This document shows, piece after piece, positions 1 through 11,080 of a stretch of DNA of 64,000 nt. This DNA comes from Thermothielavioides terrestris NRRL 8126 (lineage: Eukaryota > Ascomycota > Sordariomycetes > Sordariales > Chaetomiaceae), in contig NC_016461.1 of the NCBI RefSeq assembly GCF_000226115.1, positions 2,480,001 through 2,544,000 of the forward strand, given 5' to 3'. A model generated the notes under the pieces. It saw only the letters and a list, made by a program, of their open reading frames with translations. It made no database searches and was not told the DNA's origin. How positions within the stretch are numbered: position 1 is the stretch's first letter; each line of letters starts with the position of its first letter. The position numbers and the translations under genes were made by a program.

Positions 1-420
1 GCCCTCTCCAAAAAGCTCATCACCCCGCCGTTCAAGCCGCAGCTGAAGAGCGATACCGATGTCTCGTACTTTGATCCCGAGTTCACCAACGCGCTCAACA
101 CCAACGGGTCGCTCAATGAGCGCGCTGCGGCGCTTGCCAAAGGCTACGCGACGTCCACCCCGCTCTCGCCTTCGGTGCAAGCCAACTTCCAAGGCTTCAC
201 CTTCGTCGACGAGAGCGCTCTGGACGACCATATGATGGACCGATACCACGGCAAGTACGAAGACGAGGAGATGGACGACGCCGACCGCAAGAAGGATGAC
301 GATTGGGACGACATCAACGATGTCGATGCCCGCAGCCCCCACCGGATGAGCGGCATTGTGAAGGGTAACAACAATGCCAACGACGAGCAAATGTTTGGTG
401 CATGCAACTTCGACATGTAA
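1..420 (+). CDS. sch9: Sch9-type AGC protein kinase, C-terminal end only (5' truncated by window)
   Basis: The window opens in frame 1 inside a coding exon that runs 139 codons to a TAA at 418-420. The segment starts in the AGC-kinase C-terminal extension (ITPPFKP, then DVSYFDPEF). It continues to a turn-motif region (STPLSPS) and a hydrophobic motif FQGFTFV at 187-207, followed by DESALDDHM and an acidic tail. Sch9 is the fungal counterpart of S6K/Akt: TORC1 phosphorylates these C-terminal motifs to tune growth, ribosome synthesis and stress resistance. The VDESA-D after the hydrophobic motif favours Sch9 over Ypk1. The catalytic domain lies outside the window, so activity cannot be judged. 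A second TORC1-class AGC kinase lies at 8.1-9.7 kb. Confidence 0.85.
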   Translation, partial: ALSKKLITPPFKPQLKSDTDVSYFDPEFTNALNTNGSLNERAAALAKGYATSTPLSPSVQANFQGFTFVDESALDDHMMDRYHGKYEDEEMDDADRKKDDDWDDINDVDARSPHRMSGIVKGNNNANDEQMFGACNFDM

Positions 421-1903
421 TTTCGGCCTTTGGGGGGCGCCCTGCATTTGTCTGTTGCCTGCGAACTATTACGGCGTGTCCGGCGGCATGCGCTCTGTTG
501 TTTTCTTCTTTTATTCTCTCCCCCTTCCTCCCTCTCTGACTCTCTCTCTCTCTAATCCCGTATCTCTGGCCTCGGTTCTGGGATGGTACAGAAAAAGATG
601 GCAATGAAGAAAAGAGAAGCTCACTGTTGATGACTCCAACGAACACACTCACAGCACCACATAGCATCATGTTGCATTTCAGGGGCGGCGGCTTCATTGG
701 CATCGGAGTGGTTTGGTTGAGGACCCGGAACGCTGTAATTACGGTGTGGGCGTTGTTTTCTTCCTTGCTTTTTTTTTTCTTCTTGTCGGCGGGAGGAGTC
801 AGTCAACCCGGGGTGGCGGTGGTAGTGTTGAATGCCGTCTGTTTAACCCCTCGACTTGCATCATTGTAAAGGAACGACGACTTACGTTTTCCCCGTGCGG
901 AGACCCTTGGTGTTGTTTGCGAAGGGAGTGCGAGGGATGATGATGACGATGACGATGATGATGATGATGATCCGTCCCCTCGTTTCTGGTCTTGGTGTCT
1001 GTCTGTCTGCCTGCCTGTCTGTGAGTTCAGCGAAGCATGCCCATTGACGTCCTCGTTGTCAACCAACACAGCCTTCGTTTTGTTGCTGTTAGCAAAGAGA
1101 CGGACGGGGAAGGCTTCCACTTTGCCTTCTTCTATATCCAGGGGCTACGTGAATGGGTACTTCTGGGTTGACCTGTTAGCAGCGGGACACACACCGGTCG
1201 TGTTTCTTGTGTTGTGTTGCCGCTGGTGATACTGTTCTTGTCAGGCAGAGAGAAGAGGAGATGGAGAGGAGATGTGGGAAACTCAACGTTTACCGGTACC
1301 GTTTGCCGCTGACGCTACCGCTACTACTATACTATGCTTACTGGCGATTTTCCTACATGTCCGTACGCACGGTTTATTAGCTAGTTAGCCAAGCATGGAA
1401 GGAAAGGCAAATACCGCTGAAGACGTAATGCTATAATGCTTCATGCGAGAGAAAAAAACGTGCTGAACCGGTTAGTCACTGGGCATTAGCCATGATATGA
1501 ATCGCTTGGTCGACTTAGCCTCTCTCACACCCTCCTCTTCAGCCAGAAGGAAACGGAGCAAGTATGGTTGGTGATGGGCGTGATATTGTAACAAGGCTAA
1601 AGAACAATGTACACGGATTATTCCCCGCCCCAGGAACGGCTCCTCATCCCCACGGAGCCCTTCGATCACCCCAGCCTCTCTCACACAGGACTTTCAAGGA
1701 AAGAGAGCCCTTTTTTTCAATCCCGCCGCCATGGAAGTCTCTGACTGTGCATCCTACTTCAACCAGCTTGGCGAAAAGGATGCCGCCAACTTCCTTCACT
1801 TCCCCGCTTCAGTCCCCTTGCCTTCCTCCTCTCGCCTTCGTCTATCTTCCCCTCCGCCGGCTTCATCCTCACACCGAGAAGAACCATGGCGTTGTTCGTC
1901 CGT
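421..1903. other. Intergenic region, Sch9 3' flank to ATP14 3' flank
   Basis: No convincing gene. The two neighbouring genes converge here, so it should hold both 3' UTRs. It contains a CT-rich stretch (about 505-560) and a GAT/GAC trinucleotide microsatellite (936-970). Short open frames lack domain logic or splice support. Confidence 0.6.
936..970. repeat. GAT/GAC trinucleotide microsatellite
   Basis: About 35 bp of GAT and GAC triplets in the intergenic region. Any encoded poly-Met or poly-Asp run is incidental. Confidence 0.85.
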
Positions 1904-2749
1904 TTAGTGGTGACCCTCCTCTTCCTCCTCCTCCTCAACGAGCCAGTCCTCGACAACGGGGGTGGCGGGCTGGCCGGCGGCGGTGGTCTCCTGGCCCTCG
2001 ACCTCGACCGCCATGTTCTCGTACTCCTTCAGGCTCGACGCCAGGTCGGCCTCCTCGGGCGACTTGGGCGGCTTGGGCAGGTTGAAGGTCGCCACCTGCC
2101 CGACCGAGTCCGACTCCTTGATCGGCGCCGGCTTGTATGCCTTGAGCTCCTTGAGGTAGAGCTCCTGGACGAAGTCGGCTGTGGGCACACGGAGAAACGG
2201 GTTAGTAGGTTAGACGGATGGGGGGGGGGGGGGACGGTCTGGAAGGTGGACAAGCGTGGGAGTCGCGTCGCCGGGTGGCATTGGGGACCGGGGCGAGGCC
2301 GGCTGGCGACGGAAGGGCTAGCATTGGGTGGAGGGAGGTTCCGGCTGTATTCGAACTGATCGAAGGGAGTCGGAGCATCGACGCTGCTACCGAGCAGTCT
2401 GGCGTGTAATTGACGTCGTCGGTAGCCCAACCTCTCCGTGCCGTCGGTCTCCATCGCCGCAGCCGATCCTTCCGCGCGACCGAGCTCCCACGCCGTCGGC
2501 GCGTTCACGAGTTGCTGCTGCTGCACGTACCTCTCCGCGAGACTGTCGGGGCCATGAAGGTCCTCATCGGGGCGGCATTCCGGGTGGCGAGCCTGGAAAC
2601 GGCCGCGACGGCCTTGCGAGCGCTCTGTGGTGACGAGGCAATCAGCAATTGAGCCGCGTTCCCTGATCCGACCGGATTGCGAGAAGAGAGCCCAGATAGT
2701 ATCAATGGTCGTGTCATCAATGGCGACATACCGAAGCCCTGGAGATCAT
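1904..2749 (-). CDS. ATP14: Mitochondrial F1Fo ATP synthase subunit h (Atp14)
   Basis: Three exons on minus: 2732-2749 (MISRAS), 2531-2624 and 1904-2178. Introns open with GTATGT and GTACGT; total 128 aa. Residues 1-37 form an Arg/Ser/Ala-rich mitochondrial presequence (for example ARKAVAAVSRLATRN). The mature part starts DFVQELYLKELKAYKPAP and ends in EDWLVEEEEEEEG, which match the start and the acidic W-containing tail of yeast subunit h. Subunit h belongs to the peripheral stalk that couples F1 to Fo in the inner membrane. The six-codon first exon was chosen because it supplies the only in-frame ATG before the presequence and splices cleanly. Small size and conserved ends make the call firm. 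Confidence 0.88.
2220..2231. repeat. Poly-G tract inside ATP14 intron 2
   Basis: A 12-G run on plus, within the second ATP14 intron (2179-2530). Such runs are length-variable. Confidence 0.7.
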
Positions 2750-3450
2750 CTTTATGAGATGTGCGGTGTTGCAATGGAACACGCCTGGGAGTCGGGGGGA
2801 GGGGACGAGGGGGCCAGTCGGCTGCTGCTGCTGCTGCTATGGCCAAAGGTGGAGGTCCGTCGCTGAGAGGTTTTCAGAAATGGCCCGGCTCAGCGCCGTG
2901 CTCACCTCATCCTTTGGAGGTTAGCGCGGATGGTCCGTGCGCGGGGATTGAAGTTCGCGAGAGATTGGTTGGCTTTGGTCACGTGATCTAGCTGTACTTT
3001 GTTGAGTTGGCAGTTGACTGGTAGGTAATGATCATACTGGTTGCTTCTTCCGTTATTCGTCCTCAGCAATTTGTCGATTGCTTTGACTATGGACTTGGAT
3101 GCGCGAAGCCGGACTTCGGGACGAGTGGAGTGATGATGAAACCGTGCTCCAGGAGCAAGGGAAGGAACCATTTGACATTCAAGCTTGAAGAAGCAGGTGT
3201 TCTTTCCGAAAACTCCCAGGCCAGGCCGGTTTCTACGACCGCTCTCTATCCGTATCCATGGTGCCTAATCTCTATCCGTAGGTATCCTTGCCTCCTGGCA
3301 CACAGTAAAAGAGAACTCGAAACACTTCCAAAAAATCACCGACGTCGAAACCTTCTCGGCATTGTTGCGATCCGGCACCATCCTACCAGTCCTCTCTGAA
3401 GCGCTCAGAGCATAACGTTGAAACAACAAACGAAAAAGGAAAGCACCGCA
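2750..3450. other. ATP14 upstream region and 3' flank of the b561 gene
   Basis: Both neighbours are on minus, so this holds the ATP14 promoter and the 3' UTR of the next gene. No gene or strong repeat seen. A CAG/CTG run at about 2820-2840 is short. Confidence 0.5.
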
Positions 3451-4859
3451 TCAAGCGTACGTGTGCCCTCGCGACTCCTGATATGGCCGCCGGGGTGCTG
3501 TCGCATTTGTCTCCTTGTTTCCCACCCATTTGGCGCGGTCCTTGCCGAGGAAAACGGCGCAGACCTTGGCGCAGGCGTACACCAGGAACATGACGGCAGC
3601 AATGACACTGTAGGCGATGACGAGTCCGTTGCGCTCGCTCGCCAGCTGCAGGCCCAGGCCGCCGTTGATGACGCCCAGCACCATCAGGATGCGGCCCCAC
3701 CAGATGTGCACATAGCTGACCACTCCCCGACTCTTCGTCTTCAGGAAATGCCGGTGGTGCAGCAAGCCGAGGAACGGCTGGATGCCCAGCAGGGAGACGA
3801 TCACCGTACCGAAGGTGGTGTGCGTCTGTTTGAAGAGCTGTCGAGGTTGTTGTTAGCTGCGAAACCAACCGAGGAACAAAACGCCCGCACCGCGAGCCGC
3901 CCGGTTACAGGGGCGGAACTCACCATGTTTCGGCTGCGCGCCGTCTCGACGCCCAAGCCAAATCCCGCCCACATGAGGCAGAAGGTCACCGTCTGCCAGG
4001 CGCCGTGCACCCACCACTTGCCGGCGAGCGGCATCAGCGTCGAGCCCAGCGGGTAGAGGGCCGCCATGACGAGCAGCATGACGATGCCGTGCGCCACCAG
4101 GACGCTGCCCTTGTCGGAGCTCGACGTGTCGGTGATGCCGCTATTGGAACCGGAGTTGGACCCGGACCCGGTGCTGCTTCCGGCGTTGGTCGTCGTGAAG
4201 GGGTTGCTGTCGGAGCTGATGGTTGCCTTGGTCAGGTCGACTTGGAACTGCGAGTGGCCGTCGTGCTGGGTGATGCTCGCGGCGCGGTCAGTCGTCGCCA
4301 ACGACGGGCCGGACTTCCAGGCACCGATCCACTTGGCGCTGGTGCTCTTGAGCGACATCTGCCCGCCGCTCCAGCTCTGGCAGTTGGAGCACGCAACGTT
4401 AGCCGTCATGGTCGAGCCATCCGCGCTGACTCCACTGCCGGCAAGGAGCGTGAGCCGGGCCGCCGTGCTGCTCGTGTCCAGCGTGGGCATGGTGTATTGC
4501 GTGCCCAGGCGGGGGGACAAGGTGAGATTGCCGCGTCCGTCTTGGTACGTCAGGAAGATGTTGGATCCTGCCATGGCTGAACCGGTGCCCAATGCCACCC
4601 ACTGGAACGATGTCGGCGCCTTGATTTGGAAATAGATGTTTCCGGATCCTGCGTTGGCGGAAGAGGTCGGAATCGCGATGCTGTAGCACACCCCTCCCGC
4701 ATCGGCAGGGCAAAAGCTTGCCGGGCTGGCGCTGGCAAGACCGGCGCCTAAGGCGGGGGCAGAACGTCGTGTTAGGATATAACACCGTTATGCTAATCAG
4801 GAAGACAGACATCACAAAGCCAACTTACCGAACAGAGCGACCACCTGTGCGATCTTCAT
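3451..4859 (-). CDS. Secreted cellobiose-dehydrogenase-type cytochrome (DOMON) fused to a cytochrome b561 membrane domain
   Basis: Exons 4829-4859, 3924-4747 and 3451-3837 give 413 aa. Residues 1-19 are a signal peptide. Residues about 25-205 match the b-type cytochrome domain of cellobiose dehydrogenase: Met69 in GSAMAGSN and His172 or His175 in ITQHDGH fit the Met/His heme ligation, and C/NC cysteines could form a disulfide. A Ser/Gly linker follows (about 210-235). The rest has about five membrane segments with His in VAHGI, VHGAW, QTHTT and YVHIW, the paired-heme pattern of cytochrome b561. By family knowledge it moves electrons across the plasma membrane between cytosolic ascorbate or another donor and an extracellular acceptor. 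The substrate is not known. No flavin dehydrogenase domain or carbohydrate-binding module is present. Confidence 0.85.
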
Positions 4860-5012
4860 GTTGTCTTGCTGAGGAACGAGTTTCGACTATGCGCCCAGTT
4901 CGGCAGCGCCGTTAAACGAGAGAGTTGGATCTAGGGCAAACGACTCTTTCTCAACCACGTCTAGAGAAAGAACTGCGGTTGCCGGAAGAACCCGTCGTCC
5001 AAGCGAAGATTG

Positions 5013-5018
5013 CTTATA
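5013..5018 (-). promoter_or_regulatory. TATA-like box upstream of the cytochrome/b561 gene
   Basis: TATAAG read on minus, about 155 bp upstream of the ATG at 4859. Position and sequence suit a core promoter. No transcript evidence is available. Confidence 0.4.
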
Positions 5019-7307
5019 TCGATGTCCACAGCTCACTCCGGCTTGTTCGAGAAAAAGCTGCTCGAATATGGGGATGCGCGACCAAAGTCTCGGACTCAAG
5101 TTGGGGAAGACGGACGTTCCACGGCCGAGACAACGCAAGTGATGTTAAGACACGGGGCACCAGAAGCGGAATCGAGGTCTTGTGAAGGGTTATCACAAGG
5201 AACAATGACGAACCGGGATTGTCTGGAAGCCGAATCAGCAGCGCCTTATCGCATGCCCGTTGGCCGACACAGGATTGCTCCGGTTCGAAACGCCCATGCG
5301 TCCGTGAGATCTGCAGGGTATGGAATACCGTTTGAGCAATTGATGCGGTTTGACGACACTTCAGCCCCCCTTGGCGGCGCCGCCATCCCAACGCCTTTCA
5401 CACACCCCGGCCGGCACAAGCCAAGGAAAGCCTGCCCGTGCCTCGCCGTCACCTCCACCCCCAATGTTCCGTACATCTGTTCGGCCCATCAGATGAATTT
5501 GTACGGCGCCATGTGCTTGGCATTATCGCCGATCCCCGAACCCACGATGCTTACGTTGCCGTGAGCTCAGCGGCACAGCCACCGTTCAGGTTCAAGTCAA
5601 CGTCATCCCGTTGAGCTGCAGCCGGCGTCTGCGGAGATGCAAGAGGCACGGGTAAGTCGTCCGGCCCAGAAGTGCAAGGACCGTCGACTTCATTGTCCGG
5701 GTTGTGGGGGACGCGTGCTTCCGGGCGGGAAGCAAACCCAAGGCTGCAGCTTGAAGCAGCTCATGGTGGTTACAATGTTTGTGTATTCCGTACTGTGTAA
5801 GTGAAGAGTACGGAGAGTTGCAGCCCAACCCAGGCTGGGTTTAGCGCACATGCTGACTGCCGTTGCACCAAAGCAAAATCCCCTGGCCGAGTGCGTGGCC
5901 GCGCGGGAGTCTTTCTGCTGTGGGCCTCGATCCTTGCGGCCCGGGCCCAGGCCTTTGGTGGATCCGCGACCATCTCCCCGCCGTTTGATCCCAGCGCGAC
6001 AGCGCTAGTGCCAAAAGTGCCCTGCGCTGCCCTGCGCAGATGGAATCATTTATTCCAGAAGGCAACGATAGGCGCCACGCAGCAGGATTTTGGACAACTT
6101 GGAAAACCCGGGGCGTACACTACCTACTGTACAATACCAAGCCGTGAGCTCTGAGCTCGCTTCACTGTCGGTTCGGGCTGCAGCAGAAGCATTGTCTCAC
6201 GGTGAGGACTGGTATCCAGCGTCCAGGGTACCTGAGTTACCTATCTGCCCCGTCCTTTGGGCCCACAAGCAGCTCGCCAAACGTGCCCTGCAGATAACCA
6301 ACCAAGCCGCCGGGATGATGACGCAAGCCAGCTTCTGCGTTTCGAGAATAAAACGCCCTCTCTGTTGCTCTGCCTCCCAATCAGAGCCGACGGCACATAG
6401 CTGAGACCAGATACACACTGCTACAGAGGGCAATCTCGGGGGAACTTGCCCGACATGCGGTTTACAGTAAGATTTCAGCTCACATCGATCTTAGGCATTG
6501 CTGCAACTCTTGCAGTTACTGGGTGCTGCTCTGTGCCCGCCTTACTGAGGGAGGGACTGATTGAACTTGAGGCTCACGAACTGGTCAGCGAACTATCGTA
6601 CCAAGACGAATCACAAAATCCAAACAGAGCTGGGCTATCCAGGCAACCCCCTACGCACATGCGGATAGGTTCCGGCTTGCAGTGTAAACGTCACGATGGT
6701 CGCACAAATGAACATAATCAAGGCGTATATGTGGCTCCGGATCTCCGACTTGGCGACATGTGCATGCAGATCTTCTCAGAAGCGGTCACCAAGGGGACGC
6801 AATCCCTTCTGGCTGGCCATGAAGAAGTCGTCGAGCAGCTGGCGCTGTCAGTCCGGGCGGCACATGAATGGCCACAAGCCCAATGAACGGTGTCCATCAC
6901 CAGCTGAGGAAGAAATAGCAAATCCATGTGCGCCGTGAGACCACAGTTTACGTAGGGCTGTGGGATCTCTGAGTGAAACATGAAACCAACACACCACCAG
7001 CGTCCATTTTCAGTCATCATCGGACTAAGTTTGGGCATAACAAGAAGTGCAACCCAACCTAATCCAGGCCTCCGGATCCAACTCAACACGCAATACTGAG
7101 GTGATATTCGGAGTGCCACTAACTACATGCCGTGGCCTTTCACAAGCAAAGCCGCAGCCACACCCTCTCCTTCCACCAATCCGTACACTATATACACTAC
7201 ATAATCCGTACGTGGGACCTGATACAGCATGCAGCACCCACGGGACGCTCCGGTAGTACTGCCGTTCCCGCCCCGGCTGCGACCCTATCGATTTGGAATC
7301 ACTGGAA

Positions 7308-7323
7308 GGGGGGGGGGGGGGGG
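7308..7323. repeat. Poly-G tract
   Basis: Sixteen consecutive G in non-coding DNA. Confidence 0.85.
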
Positions 7324-8095
7324 AGGAGGAAGGACGAATGGACTGGTTCACCACTGCCAGCTGTGGGGTGCCCAGCACACCTTCATCGGAACTCCCTTCC
7401 TGCCTCCTTGCATCACCACGTTCCTCCTTTTCTTCTCCTGCCAATCTTCATTGACTTGACGTCAACTGGTGTAAGTCCTCCGTTTTGGGCCACGTTAGAA
7501 AACGTCGATGGCCCAGACGGTCATGCGTGCGTCTGGATCCCGTCAAACGCAGCCGGAACTTCCCTGCGTCATCAAACCGCTGTGTCAGCCCCTGATGCAG
7601 CAAAAATGTATGGCATTGTAAGCTAAGCTGTGGTCTATCGTCCGGAACACAGCTGACTCACCGGGAAGTGCCATGTGCATGTGCAGCAGTGCGCCGCGGA
7701 TCCGCAGAGTTTGGGACATAATTTTGAAGGACACACCGAAGGTAGAAATCATGTGGTGATATGAATACTCCGCGCCTCTATTCTATTCTACCCCGGATAG
7801 GAGAAGCCGCTCTATCCATAGCCAGGATCCCTCTAGATCTAAGCCTTGCCAGTTGCGCACCAGCCATGAGCAATCGAAAAGCAGCACCTCCTGTCCTTGC
7901 CTCCCTTCTCCAAGAATACCGAGCACCCAATCAACGCCAAACTCCATCCCGCACTCCGCAGGCCCCGCCTGCCAGGTCGCCTCTAAGCATATGCCACCAA
8001 AGCAACTATTACTCTCCTTCTTTACTCTAGAAGCCAATTCCCAAGCTCTGTGCTGCTCAGGGCAGCCGTGCAAGCAGCACGCCTCTCGCAATTTT

Positions 8096-9688
8096 TCAAG
8101 CCGAGATCCCAAAGCCGTGGTTCTCCAGGAGGCTGCTGGGCGCAACGAAGCTGAAGCCGCCAAAGGGATCGTCCTTAACCTCCCTCGCGCCGCTGCCGCC
8201 GCGCCCGTCGCTGCCCCAGAAACCGTCATCACCCGCATCGGCGAACCGCGTCACGACGGGACTGAGGCTGAGCTCGGTGAACTCGGGCGAGAAGTTCTCG
8301 GCCAGCTCCGGGTCCGTGATGAGCGGCCGGATGGGCGGCTCGAGCTCGCGGGCGGCCAGGCTCTTCCAGTCGATCTTGCGGAAGAAGCGGTGCTTCTTGA
8401 TGGTGGTCAGGTCCTTGGGCATGTTGTAGCCGAGCCGCTTGGTCGGGTCCTTGCGCAGGAGGCGTGTGAGCAGGTCCTTGGCATCCGGGCTGAGGAAGAA
8501 AGGCAGCGAGAGCTTCTGCCGCACGATGTTGTCCTGGATCTTGGCGTTGTTCGGCCCCCGGAACGGCGGGTGGCCCGTCATCAGGTCGACCCCCAGCGCC
8601 CCGAGCGACCACCAGTCGACTGCCTTGCCGTATTTCTTGCCGAGGATCACCTCGGGCGCCATGTACTCGACCGTGCCGAGCATCGAGTTGCAGGCGTCTG
8701 CGTCGTCGACGGCCACCTTGGAGAGGCCGAAGTCCGTGAGGAGGAGGTGGCCCTGCGCGTCGAGCAGGCAGTTTTCGGGCTTGAGGTCGCGGTACACGAC
8801 GCCCAGGTTGTCGTGCAGGTGGCTCAGCGCCAGGACCATCTCAGCCATGTAGAAGGCTGCGGTCTCCTCGGAGAACATCCTCTCCGTGCTAAGATGGGTG
8901 AAGAGCTCGCCGCCCTGGCCGTACTCGAGGATCAGGTACAACTTCTCCTGGTCCTGGAAGGCGTAGTAGAGCTTGACGACGAACGGGTGCCGGTTGACGC
9001 TCTCGAGGATCTGGCGCTCCGTCTTGGTCTGCTCCACGAGCTTCTTGTGCACGACCAGAGACGCCTTCTTGAATTGCTTCTGGGCATACAGCCGCCCGGT
9101 CGAGCGCTGCTTGACCAACAAGACTGTCCCGTAGGTGCCCTTGCCCAGGCACCGGATAGGCTCAAAATCCGCCGCCGTCATCTTACGAGGCGGGCGAACG
9201 GTGTCCTCGGTGGCGCGTCCGTTGGCTTCGCTCGCGAAGTCGCTCTCCAGGTTGATCTCATACCGAGTGCTGCGCTCCGACGTCGACTCTGCATCGCTGG
9301 TGGCGCCGCTTCCGCTGCCGCTCTTGTAGCCGCTGTCGTGTAGGTTCCCGAGCGCAGGCGAGCGAACGGTCTCGCTGCAGGTCAGCGAGGCGGTGCGCGA
9401 TGATGCGGCCGTGGTAGTGGTGTCGGTCCCTATATTCAGCCCCTCCAGTTGCATGCGCAGCCTGCCTATGCCACTCATGCCGCCCGGGGGAACGACCGGC
9501 TTGAGGGCCGGACTGCAATTCGCGCTGACAACATCGTCGATGACGTGGGACTTCGCGGCCCGCTTGGCACGGCCCTTCTTCCCAGGCTGCGCCGAAGGGC
9601 AGCAATCCGAGTCTTCGTCGCCGGAGACCACCGGAGTTCCGTTGAAACCGCGGACCGTCCGTCGCGCGGGGGTCGCTGGGGCAAGCAT
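8096..9688 (-). CDS. psk1: Psk1/S6K-like AGC serine/threonine kinase
   Basis: A single open frame of 530 aa from the ATG at 9686-9688. The frame is open about 13 codons further but has no ATG there, so an upstream exon is possible. A disordered N-terminus (about 1-170) precedes the kinase domain: glycine loop GKGTYGTV, catalytic [15 protein letters not shown] and APEV. The AGC tail carries [12 protein letters not shown] (turn motif) and a hydrophobic motif FGGFSFV near the end. The activation loop reads [10 protein letters not shown] where most S6K/Akt kinases have NTFCGT, so Ser replaces the usual PDK1-site Thr. The S. pombe Psk1 family phosphorylates ribosomal protein S6 downstream of TORC1. 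A TATA-like element lies near 10079-10085 on minus. It is divergent from PRP4. Confidence 0.85.
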   Translation of the reverse strand: MLAPATPARRTVRGFNGTPVVSGDEDSDCCPSAQPGKKGRAKRAAKSHVIDDVVSANCSPALKPVVPPGGMSGIGRLRMQLEGLNIGTDTTTTAASSRTASLTCSETVRSPALGNLHDSGYKSGSGSGATSDAESTSERSTRYEINLESDFASEANGRATEDTVRPPRKMTAADFEPIRCLGKGTYGTVLLVKQRSTGRLYAQKQFKKASLVVHKKLVEQTKTERQILESVNRHPFVVKLYYAFQDQEKLYLILEYGQGGELFTHLSTERMFSEETAAFYMAEMVLALSHLHDNLGVVYRDLKPENCLLDAQGHLLLTDFGLSKVAVDDADACNSMLGTVEYMAPEVILGKKYGKAVDWWSLGALGVDLMTGHPPFRGPNNAKIQDNIVRQKLSLPFFLSPDAKDLLTRLLRKDPTKRLGYNMPKDLTTIKKHRFFRKIDWKSLAARELEPPIRPLITDPELAENFSPEFTELSLSPVVTRFADAGDDGFWGSDGRGGSGAREVKDDPFGGFSFVAPSSLLENHGFGISA

Positions 9689-11080
9689 CGAGTCTGGTGG
9701 GAATGTATCTACACGCCTGCGGCTCAACGGATGGGTGGAAAAACGTTGGATATCGAAAAGTCAATAATCTGGAAAGCGGGCGATTCCGCGCCCGGCTCAG
9801 GTGCGGTGGTTATGTCGCCAGGCAGGCAGGCCGACGACGTTCAAGGCTTGCCTCGACGTCGTCCAGCGTCCGCACGCCTCTCAGTATTCTGGCCCAGTCC
9901 CTTGTGGCTCGGAATCGTACGCATCTGGTACTTGAAGAAAGAAGTGGAATTGTCTTGCTTGGTCGCCTTGATCTGCATTGAGTGAGGTTTCGGATTCTAG
10001 GGTTCCTGAGGTCTGGGTTGTGAACAGCGTGGTAGAGGAGGTTCACAAGCGGAAGGGAGAAAGCGCAACAATGCGGGCCTTTATATTGTTCAGTGTAAGA
10101 GGGACCAGTGCTAGGGCCCAGGCGACTGGGTTCACATGACATGTCCACGGGTCTGAGCGACTGGTCAGGTCCAAGCAAATCCTAAAAAAAAATTTGTGGT
10201 CATTTCATTGGCCGTTCGCAGCTCAGTCAGCGGCGCGGACCGATCTCAGCCCTGTGTTTGAGCCTAAAAGTGAGTGCCTGGTGTTGGCCGGGCAGGGGTG
10301 CTAGCTGATCCGGGGAAGGCGAGCGGCTTGCTGGGGCTTCCCCAGCGCATGGACAGGCAGGTTTAACCTTACCTACCGTACGGTACCCTGTACGGAATAC
10401 ACTATGCACATACTGCAGCAAATTTACTTGCTACCTCAGACTTGACCCCGGGCAGCATAGAATTTTGACGGACAGGAGTCCAGGACAGCAAGCCAACCTA
10501 GGGCGAGGATTTCACAGCCCCCAGCTATGCCAAAGAAAGTTGGCGCGCATTGCCGGATGTGTCACACACAAAGGGGGCGGCAGGATGAGGCGGCCAATTG
10601 GCGGGCACACCGAATGGTCCAGACCAGCTCAGCTCCCTTCTGCTTCTGCCTTCCCACGACGCAGTAACGTACCGCACACCTCTTCAATTAATCTGTAACA
10701 ATAGAGGGTTTAATGGTAACTACCAGGTACCTATGCTGGTAAAGCGGTCAATACTTGTATGTATACCGTGATACGAGGTTCGCATTCGCCCCGTGAGGCT
10801 CGTTCGCAATTCACATTTCATTCGCTACGGTACGGCGCAATAACGATGGTTCCTGCGTAATGCGTAAGGTAGGTAGGTGTCTTTCCGGTGCTGAACGTAT
10901 CAGATCGGTGCTGCCGTAACCATCATCCTTGATTACGCGTTACATTACCTACCTTAGTTACCTGGCATTGGAGCCCCACCAAAGAACCGAGACAGCTCGC
11001 TCGCTCAGCCGACGCGTTTCGTGACAGCTTTGCCAACCTGTCGTGCTCAAAAAATTAAAGCCGTGGACTCGAGCCGCACA
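9689..11080. other. Divergent intergenic region between psk1 and PRP4
   Basis: 1.4 kb with both 5' regions. It contains GTACGGAATAC at 10390-10400 and several TAGGTAGG/CCTACC stretches near 10870-10960. No gene seen. Confidence 0.5.

Larger units (their letters stand above)
4860..8095. other. Gene-poor 3.2-kb region
   Basis: Nothing here looks like a conserved protein. It holds the b561 promoter, including a TATA-like TATAAG at 5013-5018 on minus about 155 bp from that start. It also has a TATTCCGTA motif at 5784-5792 and a poly-G tract at 7308-7323. The longest frames (5010-5564, 6455-6886, 7132-7626) have no domain pattern. Confidence 0.5.

Noticed and set aside
5279..5290. GGTTCGAAAC resembling a tRNA B-box
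   Set aside because: No A-box or cloverleaf pairing at suitable distance.
6446..6886. Open frame with a hydrophobic start (MRFTVRFQLTSILGIAATL from 6455)
   Set aside because: Signal-like start, but the rest has no domain, repeat or splice support and lies in a frame-rich gap. Could be checked with RNA-seq.
7853..9343. 496-codon plus-strand frame
   Set aside because: Antisense shadow of the Psk1-like kinase caused by G/C-rich third positions; its composition is Leu/Glu/Val-biased without motifs.
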